Counted from the stretch's first letter, positions 45,850 through 56,176 are shown. The stretch: DNA of 64,000 nucleotides from Mycolicibacterium nivoides (GCF_003855255.1 NZ_CP034072.1:5017208-5081207), one strand, 5' to 3'. The notes: generated by a model not told the origin, from the sequence alone. Translations and numbers: made by a program.

Positions 45850-47292
45850 CTACCGGCCTGTTGACGCGGACGACGTGCCGGCGTCGGCCTCGATCTCGTA
45901 ATCCAGCTGGGGCGGTGCTTCGGGAGTTCCGGGTATCTCGGTGCCGCCGATCGGACACCGGGCGGTCTCGGGCACCTTGATCAGCGCGATCATCCCGATC
46001 ACGCAGGCGACCATCATGTAGTAGGCCGGGACCAGGTGGTCGCCGGTCTTGTTCACCAGCCAGTCGTTGATCGCCGGTGCGGTGCCGCCGAACAACGACG
46101 TCGACACGTTGTAGGCGATGGCGAAACCTGCGTAACGGACCTGGGTGGGGAACATCGCCGGGAACGTCGCCGAGATGGTGGACAGCTGCGGCACATACAG
46201 CAGCCCCAGCACGGCGAACCCGATGATCGCACCGACCATGTTCGTCGACATCAGCAGGAACATCGGCACCCCGGCGATGAACAGTCCGATCAACGACAAC
46301 CACCACATCGGTTTGCGACCCACCCGGTCCGAGATGTGGCCGCTCAACGGCAGAAAGACCATCATCGACAACATCCCGATGACAGGAACGATCAATGAGT
46401 GACTGCTCGACAGACCGATGGTCCGTTCCAGATAGGTCGGCATGTAGGTGAGCAGCGTGTAGTTCACCACGTTGAGCGCGACGACCAGGCCCACCAGGCG
46501 CAGGATCGGGGCCCAGTACTCCGACAGCAGGTCCTTGAACTGGCTGACGGCGCCCTGTTCGGTCTCGCCGGACTCCTCGAGCTCGCGGAAGATCGGGGTG
46601 TCCTCCAGTCGCGAACGCAGGTAGACGCCCACCAGTCCGAGCGGGGCCGCGACCAGGAACGGCAATCGCCAACCCCATTGCCCCATCTGCTCGTCACTGA
46701 GCACCACCGAGCACGTCAGCATCAGGATGGCGCCGAGGGAGAACCCGGCCAAGGTGCCGAACTCCAGAAAGCTGCCGAGAAGACCGCGCCGGCGGGAGGG
46801 CGCGTATTCCGCCATAAACGTTGCCGCGCCGCCGTATTCGCCGCCGGTGGAGAAACCCTGGATCATTCGCAACGCCACCATGATCGCCGGGGCCCACATA
46901 CCGATCGAGGCGTACGACGGAATCAGCCCGACGCAGAAGGTTGCACCGGCCATCAGCACGATGGTGATCGCCAGAACGTGTTTGCGGCCCAGTCGGTCTC
47001 CGAGCGGCCCCCAGACGAATCCGCCGAGCGGACGGACCAGGAACGAAACCGCGAACGTGGCGAGCGCCAACTGCGTCGCGCCCTTGGCATCGCCGGGAAA
47101 AATCGCCGCCGAGATATAACCCACGCCGTATGCGTAGATGCCGTAGTCGAACCATTCTGTGGCGTTTCCGATCGCCGATGCGGCGATCGCCCTCTTCAAT
47201 ACGCCGGAGTCCGGCGGATTCTCGGCGGGTTCGCGGTAGTCGATCTCCGGTTTGTCTCCAAAGCCCCTCATCGGGCTTTTATGCGCGGGCAC
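45850..47292 (-). CDS. MFS transporter, metabolite:H+ symporter (ProP-like)
   Basis: 480 aa, twelve hydrophobic helices. Signatures of the metabolite:H+ symporter family: ASAIGNATEWFDYGIYAYGV, RPLGGFVWGPLGDRLGRKHV (loop 2-3 motif), RMIQGFSTGGEYGGAATFMAE and GHISDRVGRKPMWW. Close relatives carry proline, betaine or dicarboxylates; specificity is not deducible. Monocistronic, convergent with the methyltransferase array. Confidence 0.88.
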   Translation of the reverse strand: MPAHKSPMRGFGDKPEIDYREPAENPPDSGVLKRAIAASAIGNATEWFDYGIYAYGVGYISAAIFPGDAKGATQLALATFAVSFLVRPLGGFVWGPLGDRLGRKHVLAITIVLMAGATFCVGLIPSYASIGMWAPAIMVALRMIQGFSTGGEYGGAATFMAEYAPSRRRGLLGSFLEFGTLAGFSLGAILMLTCSVVLSDEQMGQWGWRLPFLVAAPLGLVGVYLRSRLEDTPIFRELEESGETEQGAVSQFKDLLSEYWAPILRLVGLVVALNVVNYTLLTYMPTYLERTIGLSSSHSLIVPVIGMLSMMVFLPLSGHISDRVGRKPMWWLSLIGLFIAGVPMFLLMSTNMVGAIIGFAVLGLLYVPQLSTISATFPAMFPTQVRYAGFAIAYNVSTSLFGGTAPAINDWLVNKTGDHLVPAYYMMVACVIGMIALIKVPETARCPIGGTEIPGTPEAPPQLDYEIEADAGTSSASTGR

Positions 47293-47479
47293 GAGTCCTC
47301 CATGTGTCTGACGACACCGTTCCCCGCCGCGCGTTCTGTTACGGCTGCTCTGACTGGGTTGAACACCGCAGGGCCAGGCCGTCGTTTCGTCGACAATTCA
47401 TCAGTTGCCAAGGTCTGACGTTACAGTCCCCCAGCAGCCGACGCACCGCCGCGTCACCGCGCCGCAATTGTCAACTGCG

Positions 47480-49264
47480 TCAAAACCTGTGTTCTCCCAA
47501 CCAAAGTGCGTTGACCCCGGTCATCGTGCGCCCGGCATTCTCGAGAACTCCGACCACCGACTGCCCGAGCAGGTTGCCGACCGCCTGCGGCAACGACGCC
47601 GCGGCCGGTTGTGAGGAAGGCTTGGGCCGCAACATGTCCAACCAGGACGAACCGGGATAGCTCAGCACCCGCACCTTGGTGTCCGGATCCAGCCCGGCCA
47701 GAACCTTGGCCCGGGTGATCGCGGTCCGCAGCCCGCCGAGTTCGTCGACCAGACCGCGGTCCTTGGCGTCGGCGCCGGTCCATATCCGGCCTCGGGCCAC
47801 CTCGTGGACCTGCTCGACCGACAAGTTGCGCCCATCGGCCACCCGCGAGATGAAATCGGCGTAGAACAGCTCGGTCTCGGCTTCGACGTGGGCGTGCTGC
47901 TCGTCGGTGAACGGCGCGTTGGAAGACCAGGCATCGGCGTTGAGGTTGGTGCGCAAGGAATCCGAACCGACCCCGAGTTTGTCCTTGAGCTCGCGCGAGA
48001 CCAGCTTGCCGGTGATCACGCCGATGGATCCGGTGATCGTACCGGCGTTGGCCACGATCTCGTCGGCCGCCATCGACACGTAGTAACCGCCCGACGCGGC
48101 GACCGCACCCATCGAGGCGACGACGGGCTTGCCCCGCTCGCGGGCCCGAACCACCTCGCGCCAAATGGTTTCCGACCCGGTGACCGAGCCACCGGGGCTG
48201 TCCACACGCAGCACGATCGCCGACACCTCGTCGTCGGCGGCCGCCTCCCGCAGGGCCGCGCCGATGGTGTCCCCGCCTGCGCTGGAGTTGCCCAGCGGCA
48301 GCACCTGTGGCCCGCCCCGCCCGCTGACGATGGGCCCGTGCAGCGTCACCACCGCGATGGTGGGCTTGGATTTGCGTCCCGGTATCTGTGGCGAAGGCAC
48401 CTTCGGAGACGTCCGCGCGTAACGCGAAAGATACAGTCGCGGTAGGGCATCCGGGTGATTGTCGGCATCCGCATTGGCCTCGACCGGGCCGCCGGACAGT
48501 TCACCGATCCGCGAATACGCCTCGTCCCGGAACCCGATCCGGTCGATCAGACCGGCGGTCACCGCGTCATCACGCAGCACCGGCGCCCTGTCGGCCAGTG
48601 CGTTGATGGCCTCCGTGGTCAGTTGCCGCGATTCGGCGATGGCCTGCCACGCCTGCGCCTGCAGGCTCTCGATCATCCGGCCGTCGGCCTCGCGCTGCGC
48701 GTCGGTGTAGCGGTCTTCGGTGAAAACGTTTGCCGCCGATTTGTATTCACCGCGCGCGACGAACTGGGCCTCGATACCCACCTTGTCGAGCGCATCGCGC
48801 AGGAACGTGGCGTTGGTGGCGAAACCGACCAGTCCGACCGTGCCTGACGGCTGCATCCACACCTCGCGGAACGCCGATGCCAGGTAGTAGGACAGCGTGC
48901 CGGGGTAGGTCTCCGCCCATGCCAACGAAGGTTTGACATCGCTGAACGCCGCAATGGCCTCGCGCAACTCCTGCACCGGTCCGGGTGCGGCGGCGGGCAG
49001 CTGCACCCGCGCGATCAGCCCGGCCACCCGGTCATCCTTGGCCGCGCGGTGGATCGCCGCGACGGTCTGCCGGAGCACCATCGGGCGCCCCCCGCCCGCG
49101 ATCACGGCCAGCGGGTCGAAGCCGCTGGTCTCAGGCGGTATCGACAGCAGGTCCAACTCCAAGACACAGCCGCCGGGAACTCCGTTGTGCCGGGCGGTGT
49201 CGACGCGCCTGACCCATGTCTTGAGTTCGTCCTTGCCGGGAATCCCTGGGAGAAAAGCGAACAT
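47480..49264 (-). CDS. sppA: Signal peptide peptidase SppA (protease IV)
   Basis: 594-aa two-domain SppA (67K type). The catalytic Lys is expected in GEYKSAANVF of the N-terminal domain and the Ser in GAVAASGGYYVSMAADEIVA of the C-terminal domain, the Ser-Lys dyad arrangement of E. coli SppA. VLRVDSPGGSVTGSE is also diagnostic. A conventional N-terminal membrane anchor is not obvious. It sits between the ribosomal operon and secY as in M. tuberculosis, though an LLM gene is inserted on its other side. Confidence 0.92.
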   Translation of the reverse strand: MFAFLPGIPGKDELKTWVRRVDTARHNGVPGGCVLELDLLSIPPETSGFDPLAVIAGGGRPMVLRQTVAAIHRAAKDDRVAGLIARVQLPAAAPGPVQELREAIAAFSDVKPSLAWAETYPGTLSYYLASAFREVWMQPSGTVGLVGFATNATFLRDALDKVGIEAQFVARGEYKSAANVFTEDRYTDAQREADGRMIESLQAQAWQAIAESRQLTTEAINALADRAPVLRDDAVTAGLIDRIGFRDEAYSRIGELSGGPVEANADADNHPDALPRLYLSRYARTSPKVPSPQIPGRKSKPTIAVVTLHGPIVSGRGGPQVLPLGNSSAGGDTIGAALREAAADDEVSAIVLRVDSPGGSVTGSETIWREVVRARERGKPVVASMGAVAASGGYYVSMAADEIVANAGTITGSIGVITGKLVSRELKDKLGVGSDSLRTNLNADAWSSNAPFTDEQHAHVEAETELFYADFISRVADGRNLSVEQVHEVARGRIWTGADAKDRGLVDELGGLRTAITRAKVLAGLDPDTKVRVLSYPGSSWLDMLRPKPSSQPAAASLPQAVGNLLGQSVVGVLENAGRTMTGVNALWLGEHRF

Positions 49265-49340
49265 GAATCCGAGCCTACCGATCCGCGGGTTCTGCGCGCG
49301 TCGACGAGAACTCGCCGCCCACCGGACCTACCGTCGTAGC

Positions 49341-50276
49341 GTGAGACGGGTGACGTTTTCCATCTCGCTTCCGCAGCTCGACCACGACGGCTTCGACGAC
49401 ACGGGTTTCAAGGCGTATCTGGCTCGCGCCGAGGAACTCGGCTTCGAGGGTGGTTGGACCATCGAGCAGACCGTGGGCCCGGCACCGACCATCGCCCCGC
49501 TGGAGCTGCTGTCGTATGCCGCGGCGGTCACCACGACACTGAGGTTGGGTGTGGCGGTCCTGGTCACCTCCCTGCACGACCCGCTGCAGCTGGCTTCCTC
49601 GATCACCGCGGTGGACCGGCTCAGTCACGGCCGCCTCGACGTCGGGGTGGCGCCCGGCGGGGGTTTCCGGCAGTTCCCGGCCTTCGGGGTGGACTCCTCG
49701 ACGTTCATCTCCAGCTTCACCGAGGGCCTTGAGCTGATGAAGGCCGCCTGGTCGGACGAACCCCGGATCACCTTTCACGGCCGGTTCCGCGACGTCGACG
49801 ACCTGGCCATCAGCCCCAAACCCGTGCAGCGTCCGCACCCGCCGATCTGGTTCGGTGCCAACGCCCCGGCCGCGCTGGCCCGCGCGGTTCGCCACGGCGA
49901 TGCGTTTCTCGGGGCCGGGTCCTCGACCACCGCGGCCTTCGCCGAGGCCGTGCGCACGGTGCGCCGGGAGATAGACGAGCAGGGCAAGGACCCGGACACC
50001 TTCCGGATCGGCAAGCGGGTGTACCTGATCGTCGACGACGACAGCGCCCGCGCGCGAGAGCGGGTGGACGCGGGCTTGGGACGGATCTACGGGGACAGGT
50101 CCGGTCTGGGAGATGTGGCAGTGGCCGGCACGGCGGACGAGGTGGCGCGGGGCCTGCGGGAGGTTCTCGATGCGGGCGCGCAGACCATCGTGCTCAACCC
50201 GACGGGGGCAAGCGTCGCCGAGGACCGCGAGCAGTTGGAGCGGCTGGCCGCCGACGTGATCCCGCAGCTCACCTAG
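49341..50276 (+). CDS. LLM-class flavin/F420-dependent oxidoreductase
   Basis: 311-aa luciferase-like protein: FSISLPQLDHDGFDDTGFKA, EELGFEGGWTIEQTVG, AVLVTSLHDPLQLASSITAVDRLSHGRLDVGV-type beta-barrel core and PPIWFGANAPAALARAVRHGD. It is not closely related to the pair at 12.2-14 kb. GTG 49341 is chosen because similarity begins there; the frame is open far upstream antisense to sppA. It separates sppA from the rplO operon. Reaction unknown. Confidence 0.83.
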   Translation: MRRVTFSISLPQLDHDGFDDTGFKAYLARAEELGFEGGWTIEQTVGPAPTIAPLELLSYAAAVTTTLRLGVAVLVTSLHDPLQLASSITAVDRLSHGRLDVGVAPGGGFRQFPAFGVDSSTFISSFTEGLELMKAAWSDEPRITFHGRFRDVDDLAISPKPVQRPHPPIWFGANAPAALARAVRHGDAFLGAGSSTTAAFAEAVRTVRREIDEQGKDPDTFRIGKRVYLIVDDDSARARERVDAGLGRIYGDRSGLGDVAVAGTADEVARGLREVLDAGAQTIVLNPTGASVAEDREQLERLAADVIPQLT

Positions 50277-50280
50277 GTTC

Positions 50281-50342
50281 CGCGAGCAGACACAAAAGTG
50301 CCCCTTTTCAAGAGAAAAGGGGCACCTTTGTGTCTGCTCGCG
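50281..50342. terminator. 29-bp hairpin between LLM gene and rplO
   Basis: Arms 50281-50309 and 50314-50342 pair over 29 bases with one A-C mismatch and a four-base loop. The stem includes CGCGAGCAGACACAAA and its complement plus GTGCCCCTTTTC. It lies four bases past the LLM stop, between convergent genes, so it is likely a two-way terminator. It is unusually long and nearly perfect. Confidence 0.8.
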
Positions 50343-50352
50343 CAGAGAAACT

Positions 50353-50401
50353 ACAGCACGGCGGCGGGCCGCCAATCACAGCACGGCGGCGGGCCGCCAA
50401 T
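50353..50401. repeat. 25-base tandem duplication after rplO
   Basis: The 24-base unit beginning ACAGCACGGCGGCGGGCC occurs twice with a 25-base period (50353-50376 and 50378-50401), ending at the rplO stop. Each unit can fold into a short GGCGG/CCGCC hairpin. The start of the unit resembles the last bases of rplO (ACAGCTCGG), as if the gene end had been duplicated. Confidence 0.7.
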
Positions 50402-50844
50402 TACAGCTCGGTGGCCGAACCGCCGGCAGCGGTGATCGCCTCGCGGGCGCTACCACTGAACTTGTTGGCGGTCACGTCGACCTTGACGGTCAGCTTGCCG
50501 TCGCCGAGCACCTTCACCAGGCTGTTCTTGCGAACCAGGCCCTTGGCCACCAACTCGTCGACACCGATGGTGCCGCCCTGCGGGAAGGCCTTGGTGATGT
50601 CGCCGACGTTGACGACCTCGTACTCGGTCCGGAAGCGGTTCTTGAAGCCCTTGAGCTTCGGCAGCCGCATGTGGATCGGCATCTGGCCACCCTCGAACGT
50701 CGCGGGGACGTTCTTGCGGGCCTTGGTGCCCTTGGTACCACGACCGGCGGTCTTACCCTTGGAGCCCTCACCACGACCAACGCGGGTCTTGGCCTTCTTC
50801 TCGCCGGGAGCGGGCTTCAGGTCGTGCAGTTTGATAACGCTCAT
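50401..50844 (-). CDS. rplO: 50S ribosomal protein L15
   Basis: 147 aa: [54 protein letters not shown] core, [20 protein letters not shown]. Last gene of the rplN operon; its start overlaps rpmD by four bases. The stop abuts the tandem repeats. Confidence 0.97.
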   Translation of the reverse strand: MSVIKLHDLKPAPGEKKAKTRVGRGEGSKGKTAGRGTKGTKARKNVPATFEGGQMPIHMRLPKLKGFKNRFRTEYEVVNVGDITKAFPQGGTIGVDELVAKGLVRKNSLVKVLGDGKLTVKVDVTANKFSGSAREAITAAGGSATEL

Positions 50845-51023
50845 TTGACTTCCTCCACCTCGATGAGGTGATGAACGGCCTTGATCAGACCGCGGGTCTG
50901 CGCGTTGTCCTCACGAACCACGGACTGACGAATCTTCTTCAGCCCCAGGGTCCGCAGGCTTTCGCGCTGCTTCCAGCGTGCGCCGATGGTTCCGCGCACC
51001 TGGGTGATCTTCAGCTCTGCCAT
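50841..51023 (-). CDS. rpmD: 50S ribosomal protein L30
   Basis: 60-aa L30: [53 protein letters not shown]. Two bases after the rpsE stop; stop overlaps rplO. Confidence 0.97.
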   Translation of the reverse strand: MAELKITQVRGTIGARWKQRESLRTLGLKKIRQSVVREDNAQTRGLIKAVHHLIEVEEVK

Positions 51024-51025
51024 GG

Positions 51026-51685
51026 TTATGCCGATCCCTCACGCGCTGCTGCGGCAGCCAGCGCTTCGCTCTCGCGCCGGGCCTTCAGCATGCCGGCCGG
51101 CGCCACGTCCTCGAGCGGCAGACCGCGACGGGCCGCCACCTCTTCGGGACGCTGGATCATCTTCAGCGCGGCAACGGTGGCGTGCACCACGTTGATCGCG
51201 TTGTCGCTGCCCAGCGACTTGGCCAGGATGTCGTGCACCCCGGCGCATTCCAGTACGGCACGGGCCGCACCACCGGCGATGACACCGGTACCGGGGCTCG
51301 CCGGACGCAGCATGACCACACCGGCGGCAGCCTCACCCTGGACCGGGTGGACGATGGTGCCACCGATCAGCGGCACGCGGAAGAAGCTCTTGCGAGCCTC
51401 CTCGACGCCCTTGGCGATGGCGGCCGGAACTTCCTTGGCCTTGCCGTAGCCGACACCGACCATGCCCTTGCCGTCACCGACGATGACCAGCGCGGTGAAG
51501 CTGAAGCGCCGACCACCCTTGACCACCTTGGAGACGCGGTTGATGGTCACCACGCGCTCGATGTAGTTGCTCTTCTCACCGCTGTCGCGGCCACCACGGC
51601 CACCACGGTCGTCGCGGCGGCCGCGGCCACCACGGTTGTCGGAAGCGCCTGGGCCGCCGGCACCAGTTGCCTGCTCGGCCATCAT
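51026..51685 (-). CDS. rpsE: 30S ribosomal protein S5
   Basis: 219 aa. A Gly/Arg/Asp-rich N-terminal extension (about 35 residues, [18 protein letters not shown]), typical of mycobacterial S5, precedes the core [39 protein letters not shown], and [21 protein letters not shown]. Two adjacent ATG codons (51685, 51682) are possible starts. Confidence 0.97.
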   Translation of the reverse strand: MMAEQATGAGGPGASDNRGGRGRRDDRGGRGGRDSGEKSNYIERVVTINRVSKVVKGGRRFSFTALVIVGDGKGMVGVGYGKAKEVPAAIAKGVEEARKSFFRVPLIGGTIVHPVQGEAAAGVVMLRPASPGTGVIAGGAARAVLECAGVHDILAKSLGSDNAINVVHATVAALKMIQRPEEVAARRGLPLEDVAPAGMLKARRESEALAAAAAREGSA

Positions 51686-51707
51686 GCAGTCCTCTCGTTG
51701 ACAGTCA

Positions 51708-52115
51708 TCAGAATTTCAGCCCGCCCTCGCGCGCGGCATCCGCCAGCGCGGCGATCCGGCCGCCATAGGTGTAGCCACCACGGTCGAACACGACAGTGTC
51801 GACACCGGCAGCCTTGGCGCGCTCGGCGATCAGCTGACCGACCCGAACGCTGTGTGCCTTCTTGTCGCCCTCGACCGCGCGCACGTCGGCCTCGATCGAC
51901 GAGGCAGCCGCCAAGGTGACGCCTTCCAGGTCATCGACGAGCTGCACGTGGATGTGCCGTGCCGAACGGTTGACCACCAGACGCGGGGTCTGTGCGGTGC
52001 CGGCGACCTTCTTGCGCAGCCGGGCGTGGCGACGCAGCCGTGAGTTGCGGCGGGTCTCAGAGATGTTCTGCCCGACCGGCTTGCGGACGGCGGCAGCTTC
52101 AGTCTTCGCAGCCAT
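51708..52115 (-). CDS. rplR: 50S ribosomal protein L18
   Basis: 135 aa; 5S rRNA-binding protein. [40 protein letters not shown] and [30 protein letters not shown] C-terminus. The N-terminus carries a mycobacterial extension. Two bases separate it from rplF. Confidence 0.97.
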   Translation of the reverse strand: MAAKTEAAAVRKPVGQNISETRRNSRLRRHARLRKKVAGTAQTPRLVVNRSARHIHVQLVDDLEGVTLAAASSIEADVRAVEGDKKAHSVRVGQLIAERAKAAGVDTVVFDRGGYTYGGRIAALADAAREGGLKF

Positions 52116-52117
52116 GT

Positions 52118-52657
52118 TTACTTACCTGTCTTTCCGACCTTGCGGCGGATCTGCTCACCCTCGTAACGCACACCCTTGCCCTTGTACGGGTCGGGGCGGC
52201 GCAGGCGGCGGATGACCGCGGAGATCTGACCGACCTTCTGCTTGTCGATACCTGTGACCGAGAACTTCGTGGGCGTCTCGACGGCGAACGTGATGCCCTC
52301 GGGCGCCTCGATCACCACGGGGTGGCTGTAACCGAGCGCGAACTCCAGGTTGGAACCCTTGAGCTGGACGCGGTAGCCGACGCCGAAGATCTCCATCTTG
52401 CGGGTGTAGCCCTCGGTGACACCGGTGACCAGGTTGGCCACCAGGGTGCGGGACAACCCATGCAGGGAGCGGCTGCGCCGCTCGTCATCGGGACGGCTGA
52501 CCACGATGGCGCCGTCGTCGTTGCGCTCGACGGTGATCGGCTCGGCGACGTCGAGGGTCAGGGTGCCCTTGGGGCCCTTGACCGAGACGTTGCGGCCGTC
52601 GATCGTCACATCGACCCCGGCGGGAACCAGGACCGGCTGCTTACCAATACGCGACAT
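52118..52657 (-). CDS. rplF: 50S ribosomal protein L6
   Basis: 179 aa with two L6 repeats: [20 protein letters not shown] at the start and [39 protein letters not shown] toward the end. 14 bases after rpsH. Confidence 0.98.
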   Translation of the reverse strand: MSRIGKQPVLVPAGVDVTIDGRNVSVKGPKGTLTLDVAEPITVERNDDGAIVVSRPDDERRSRSLHGLSRTLVANLVTGVTEGYTRKMEIFGVGYRVQLKGSNLEFALGYSHPVVIEAPEGITFAVETPTKFSVTGIDKQKVGQISAVIRRLRRPDPYKGKGVRYEGEQIRRKVGKTGK

Positions 52658-52671
52658 GTTCTACTTCCCCC

Positions 52672-53070
52672 TCACCACACGTAGGCGAGGACTTCGCCGC
52701 CCACGCCGGATCGTGCTGCCTGACGGTCGGTCAGCAGGCCTGAGGAAGTGGAGATGATCGCCACACCCAGGCCGCCGAGCACGCGCGGCAGATTGGTGGA
52801 TTTCGCGTAGACCCGCAGACCGGGCTTGGACACCCGTCGCAGGCCGGCGATGCTGCGCTCACGGCTGGGGCCGTACTTCAGCTGCACCACCAGCGACTTG
52901 CCGACCCGAGCATCCTCGGTGCGGTAATCGTTGATGTAGCCCTCTTTCTTGAGGATCTCGGCGATGTTCGCCTTGATCTTCGAGTGGGGCAGAGTCACCT
53001 CGTCGTGATACGCCGAGTTGGCGTTGCGCAGACGTGTCAAAAAGTCTGCGATCGGGTCAGTCATCGTCAT
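52672..53070 (-). CDS. rpsH: 30S ribosomal protein S8
   Basis: 132 aa; [57 protein letters not shown] and GGEVLAYVW, all typical. ATG 53070 or the ATG two codons later may be used. A 98-base gap separates it from rpsN; no gene is seen in that gap. Confidence 0.98.
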   Translation of the reverse strand: MTMTDPIADFLTRLRNANSAYHDEVTLPHSKIKANIAEILKKEGYINDYRTEDARVGKSLVVQLKYGPSRERSIAGLRRVSKPGLRVYAKSTNLPRVLGGLGVAIISTSSGLLTDRQAARSGVGGEVLAYVW

Positions 53071-53168
53071 GACAACCGGCTCACCTTCCTCGCGGCGGTT
53101 CCCTGGTGAGGGCCTTCCGCAACCTGTTGGATTGGTCTGTGTGGTCTACTGCGCAGATGTCTGCTGGA

Positions 53169-53354
53169 TTACCAGCTGGACTTCTGCACGCCGGGCAGTT
53201 CACCCGCGTGCGCCATCTCGCGCAGGCAGATACGGCACAGCCCGAACTTGCGGTAGACCGAGTGCGGGCGACCGCACTTGTTGCACCGCGTGTACGCGCG
53301 AACCGCGAACTTGGGCTTCTTGTTGGCCTTGTGGATCAACGCCTTCTTTGCCAT
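53169..53354 (-). CDS. rpsN: 30S ribosomal protein S14, type Z
   Basis: 61-aa zinc form: [20 protein letters not shown], two CxxC pairs in [22 protein letters not shown], and ending [11 protein letters not shown]. Four bases after rplE. The zinc-free paralogue used under zinc starvation is not in this window. Confidence 0.97.
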   Translation of the reverse strand: MAKKALIHKANKKPKFAVRAYTRCNKCGRPHSVYRKFGLCRICLREMAHAGELPGVQKSSW

Positions 53355-53358
53355 GTGC

Positions 53359-53922
53359 TCAGTTCTCCTTGAAGGGGAAGCCCAGCGCCTTCAGCAGCGC
53401 ACGGCCTTCGTCGTCGTTGGTCGCCGAGGTGACCACGGTGATGTCCATGCCGCGGGGACGGTCGATGGAATCGACGTCGATCTCGTGGAACATCGACTGC
53501 TCGTTGAGGCCGAAGGTGTAGTTACCGGTGCCGTCGAACTGCTTGCCGTTCAGGCCGCGGAAGTCGCGGATACGGGGCAGGGCGATGGAGATCAGCCGGT
53601 CCAGGAACTCCCACATCCGGTCGCCGCGCAGCGTGACGCGCGCGCCGATGGGCATGCCCTCACGCAGCTTGAACTGTGCGATGGACTTGCGGGCCTTGCG
53701 GATCTCCGGCTTCTGGCCGGTGATCAGGGCCAGATCGGCGACCGCGCCGTTGATCAGCTTGGCGTCACGGGCGGCGTCGCCGACGCCCATGTTGACGACA
53801 ACCTTGACGACGCCCGGGATCTGCATGACGTTGTCGAACTCGAACTGCTTGTTCAGCGACTCACGGATCTCTTCGCGGTAGCGCTGCTTGAGCCGGGGCT
53901 GAACCTTCTCAGGTGCGGTCAT
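53359..53922 (-). CDS. rplE: 50S ribosomal protein L5
   Basis: 187 aa; [60 protein letters not shown] and [20 protein letters not shown]. The start shares one base with the rplX stop. Confidence 0.98.
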   Translation of the reverse strand: MTAPEKVQPRLKQRYREEIRESLNKQFEFDNVMQIPGVVKVVVNMGVGDAARDAKLINGAVADLALITGQKPEIRKARKSIAQFKLREGMPIGARVTLRGDRMWEFLDRLISIALPRIRDFRGLNGKQFDGTGNYTFGLNEQSMFHEIDVDSIDRPRGMDITVVTSATNDDEGRALLKALGFPFKEN

Positions 53923-54239
53923 CAGATGTCCTTGCCATTGGTCTTGGCGATGCGGACCTTCTTGCCGGTCTCTTCATCGACGCGGTAACCCACACGAGTC
54001 GGCTTGCCGTCGGAATCGACGACCATCACGTTGGACACGTGGATCGCGGCTTCCTGGGTGACGATGCCGCCCGACGATGCGCCGCGCTCGTTCTGTGACT
54101 GCGCGGTGTGCTTCTTGATCCGGTTGACGCCCTCGACCAGAACCTTGTCGCGGGTCGGGTAGGCCTCGATGACCTTGCCCTTCGCGCCCTTGTCCTTGCC
54201 CGAGACCACCAGCACGGTGTCGCCCTTGTGGACCTTCAT
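53922..54239 (-). CDS. rplX: 50S ribosomal protein L24
   Basis: 105 aa with the KOW motif [20 protein letters not shown], then [20 protein letters not shown]. Directly adjacent to rplN, with no intergenic base. Confidence 0.97.
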   Translation of the reverse strand: MKVHKGDTVLVVSGKDKGAKGKVIEAYPTRDKVLVEGVNRIKKHTAQSQNERGASSGGIVTQEAAIHVSNVMVVDSDGKPTRVGYRVDEETGKKVRIAKTNGKDI

Positions 54240-54608
54240 TTACAAAACCTCCGGAGCCAGCGAGACGATCTTCATGAACTTCTTCTCGCGCAGTTCGCGA
54301 CCGACCGGCCCGAAGATGCGGGTACCACGGGGGTCGTTGTCGGCCTTGATGATGACGGCGGCGTTCTCGTCGAACTTGATGTAGCTGCCGTCGGCGCGGC
54401 GACGCTCCTTGACGGTGCGCACCACGACGGCCTTGACGACATCGCCACGCTTGACGTTGCCGCCCGGGATGGCGTCCTTGACAGTCGCGACGATGATGTC
54501 GCCGATGCCGGCATAGCGTCGCGATGAGCCACCGAGCACGCGGATGCACAAGATTTCCTTGGCGCCCGTGTTGTCGGCGACCTTCAACCGCGATTCTTGC
54601 TGAATCAC
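54240..54608 (-). CDS. rplN: 50S ribosomal protein L14
   Basis: 122 aa; [83 protein letters not shown] start with a GGAG Shine-Dalgarno. First gene of this operon; the S10-type genes are not adjacent, since an accessory amidase operon lies upstream. Confidence 0.98.
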   Translation of the reverse strand: MIQQESRLKVADNTGAKEILCIRVLGGSSRRYAGIGDIIVATVKDAIPGGNVKRGDVVKAVVVRTVKERRRADGSYIKFDENAAVIIKADNDPRGTRIFGPVGRELREKKFMKIVSLAPEVL

Positions 54609-54738
54609 TCGATCTCCTGACCTGGGTTTGTATGCACGCCAGATACCGACCTGGACGTGCGCGGTCTTTGTTTCCGAAGGGCACGCGGGGCTGACTCAGA
54701 ACAGCAGTCAACCGAGGTCTGCCCAAGGCAACCCCTAC

Positions 54739-54767
54739 ATACTAGGTGAGCACGGCGAATGCGCCAA
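54739..54767 (-). promoter_or_regulatory. Housekeeping-type promoter of the rplN operon
   Basis: On the minus strand TTGGCG (54767-54762), 17 bases, TAGTAT (54744-54739). This predicts a leader of about 125 bases before rplN. The arrangement is the best promoter match in the window and shares its -35 hexamer with the infA candidate. Confidence 0.6.
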
Positions 54768-54781
54768 ATCGCCGCAGATCG

Positions 54782-56176
54782 TCAGCTGGGGGTTCCGGAC
54801 TGGACGCCCTCTACCTGCGCGGCGGCCGCCAGGACCAGGGCGTCGGCGTGACGACGCCCGACGATCTGCAGCCCGATCGGTGCGCCGCCCACGGTACCGG
54901 CAGGCACCGAGATGGCCGGCTGCCCGGTCAGATTGAACGGGAACGTGACGGCCAGCGCGCCCCAATGGTCCACCGGCCGTCCTGCGATCTCGGTCGGCAT
55001 CGGCCCGGTCGCTGGAAATGCCGGGACCTGGGTGGCCGGTGTGATCAGCAGGTCGAAGCTCTCGAAGGCCTCAGCCGTGGCGGCGACCAACCGAGCGCGC
55101 ACCTCGTGCGCGGTGGCCAGGGCGTCGGCGTCTATCCCGCTGGCAGCATCGAGATACCCACGCAGGGTGGGGTGGACGGTGCGGCCCGGTGGTGCGTCGC
55201 GCACCTGGGAGTAGACGTCGGGGGCCGACAGGATCCGATAGGCCGCGCCGCAGGCCGGGTCCACGCGCAAGCAAGCAGTCACCTGAACCGCCCCGGATTC
55301 GGCGATGAATCTCTCGGCCGCCCCATGGGCGACCTCGGCCACCGCCGGGTCGCACGGTGCGTTGCCGAGGTCAGGGGCGAATGCAACGCGCAGCCCGCGC
55401 AGGTCGATGTTCAGCCGGTTCTCGAAGCTGCCGGGTGCCGGCAGCGACGACCGATCGTAGGGATCCAGCCCGCATACACAGTCCAGGAATCGGGCGGTAT
55501 CGCGGACGGTGCGGGTGAGCGCGCCGTAGTGGTCGTTGTCGGCGGCGCCGCGGTGGCGAGGACCGCGCGGAACCAGACCGTAAGTGGTCTTGAATCCAAC
55601 CAGCGCACAGTACGAGGCCGGGATCCGCAGGGAACCGGCTCCGTCGGTGCCGGTGGCGACCGGCACCATGCCCGCAGCCACCGCGGCTGCCGATCCTCCG
55701 CTCGATCCTCCTGGGGTGAGGCGCGGATTCCACGGGTTGCGCGTCACGCCGTGCAGTTCGGATGCGGTAAAGGACGCTCGGCCGAACTCGGGTGAGGCCG
55801 TCAAGCCGATCGGCACGGCTCCGGCTGCCACGGCACGGTTCACCAGAGTGCAGGTGTGGTCGGCGACCCGGTCGGCATACAGCGCGCTGCCCATGGCGAA
55901 AGGCCAACCGGCCACCGGGTGAAGTTCCTTGACGCCCAAGGGAACTCCGGCAAGAGGGCCGGGATCGACGCCGCGGGATACCAGCCGGTCCAACTCCTCG
56001 GCCCGCGCGAGCGCACCCTCGACGTCGACGTGTACGAATGCACCGATCTCATCGTCGTGAGACTCGATCCGGCCCAATGCCGCGCAGACCGTATCGACGA
56101 CCGAGGTCTCCCCCGCCCTGACCGCGTCCGCGATGTCGACGGCCGTGCGCCCCTTTGCCGTCAGCGGGGAACTCAC
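54782..56176 (-). CDS. Amidase-signature family hydrolase
   Basis: 464 aa. The Ser-cisSer-Lys triad is visible: Lys in PLGVKELHPVAG, cis-Ser in TPGGSSGGSAAAVAAG and nucleophile Ser in GTDGAGSLRIPAS (one Gly-to-Ala change from the usual GTDGGGS). The GTG start overlaps the transporter stop by four bases (GTGA), so it is the last gene of the accessory operon that runs in from the right edge. Amide substrate unknown; it could release ammonia or a carboxylate from a pathway intermediate. Confidence 0.9.
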   Translation of the reverse strand: MSSPLTAKGRTAVDIADAVRAGETSVVDTVCAALGRIESHDDEIGAFVHVDVEGALARAEELDRLVSRGVDPGPLAGVPLGVKELHPVAGWPFAMGSALYADRVADHTCTLVNRAVAAGAVPIGLTASPEFGRASFTASELHGVTRNPWNPRLTPGGSSGGSAAAVAAGMVPVATGTDGAGSLRIPASYCALVGFKTTYGLVPRGPRHRGAADNDHYGALTRTVRDTARFLDCVCGLDPYDRSSLPAPGSFENRLNIDLRGLRVAFAPDLGNAPCDPAVAEVAHGAAERFIAESGAVQVTACLRVDPACGAAYRILSAPDVYSQVRDAPPGRTVHPTLRGYLDAASGIDADALATAHEVRARLVAATAEAFESFDLLITPATQVPAFPATGPMPTEIAGRPVDHWGALAVTFPFNLTGQPAISVPAGTVGGAPIGLQIVGRRHADALVLAAAAQVEGVQSGTPS

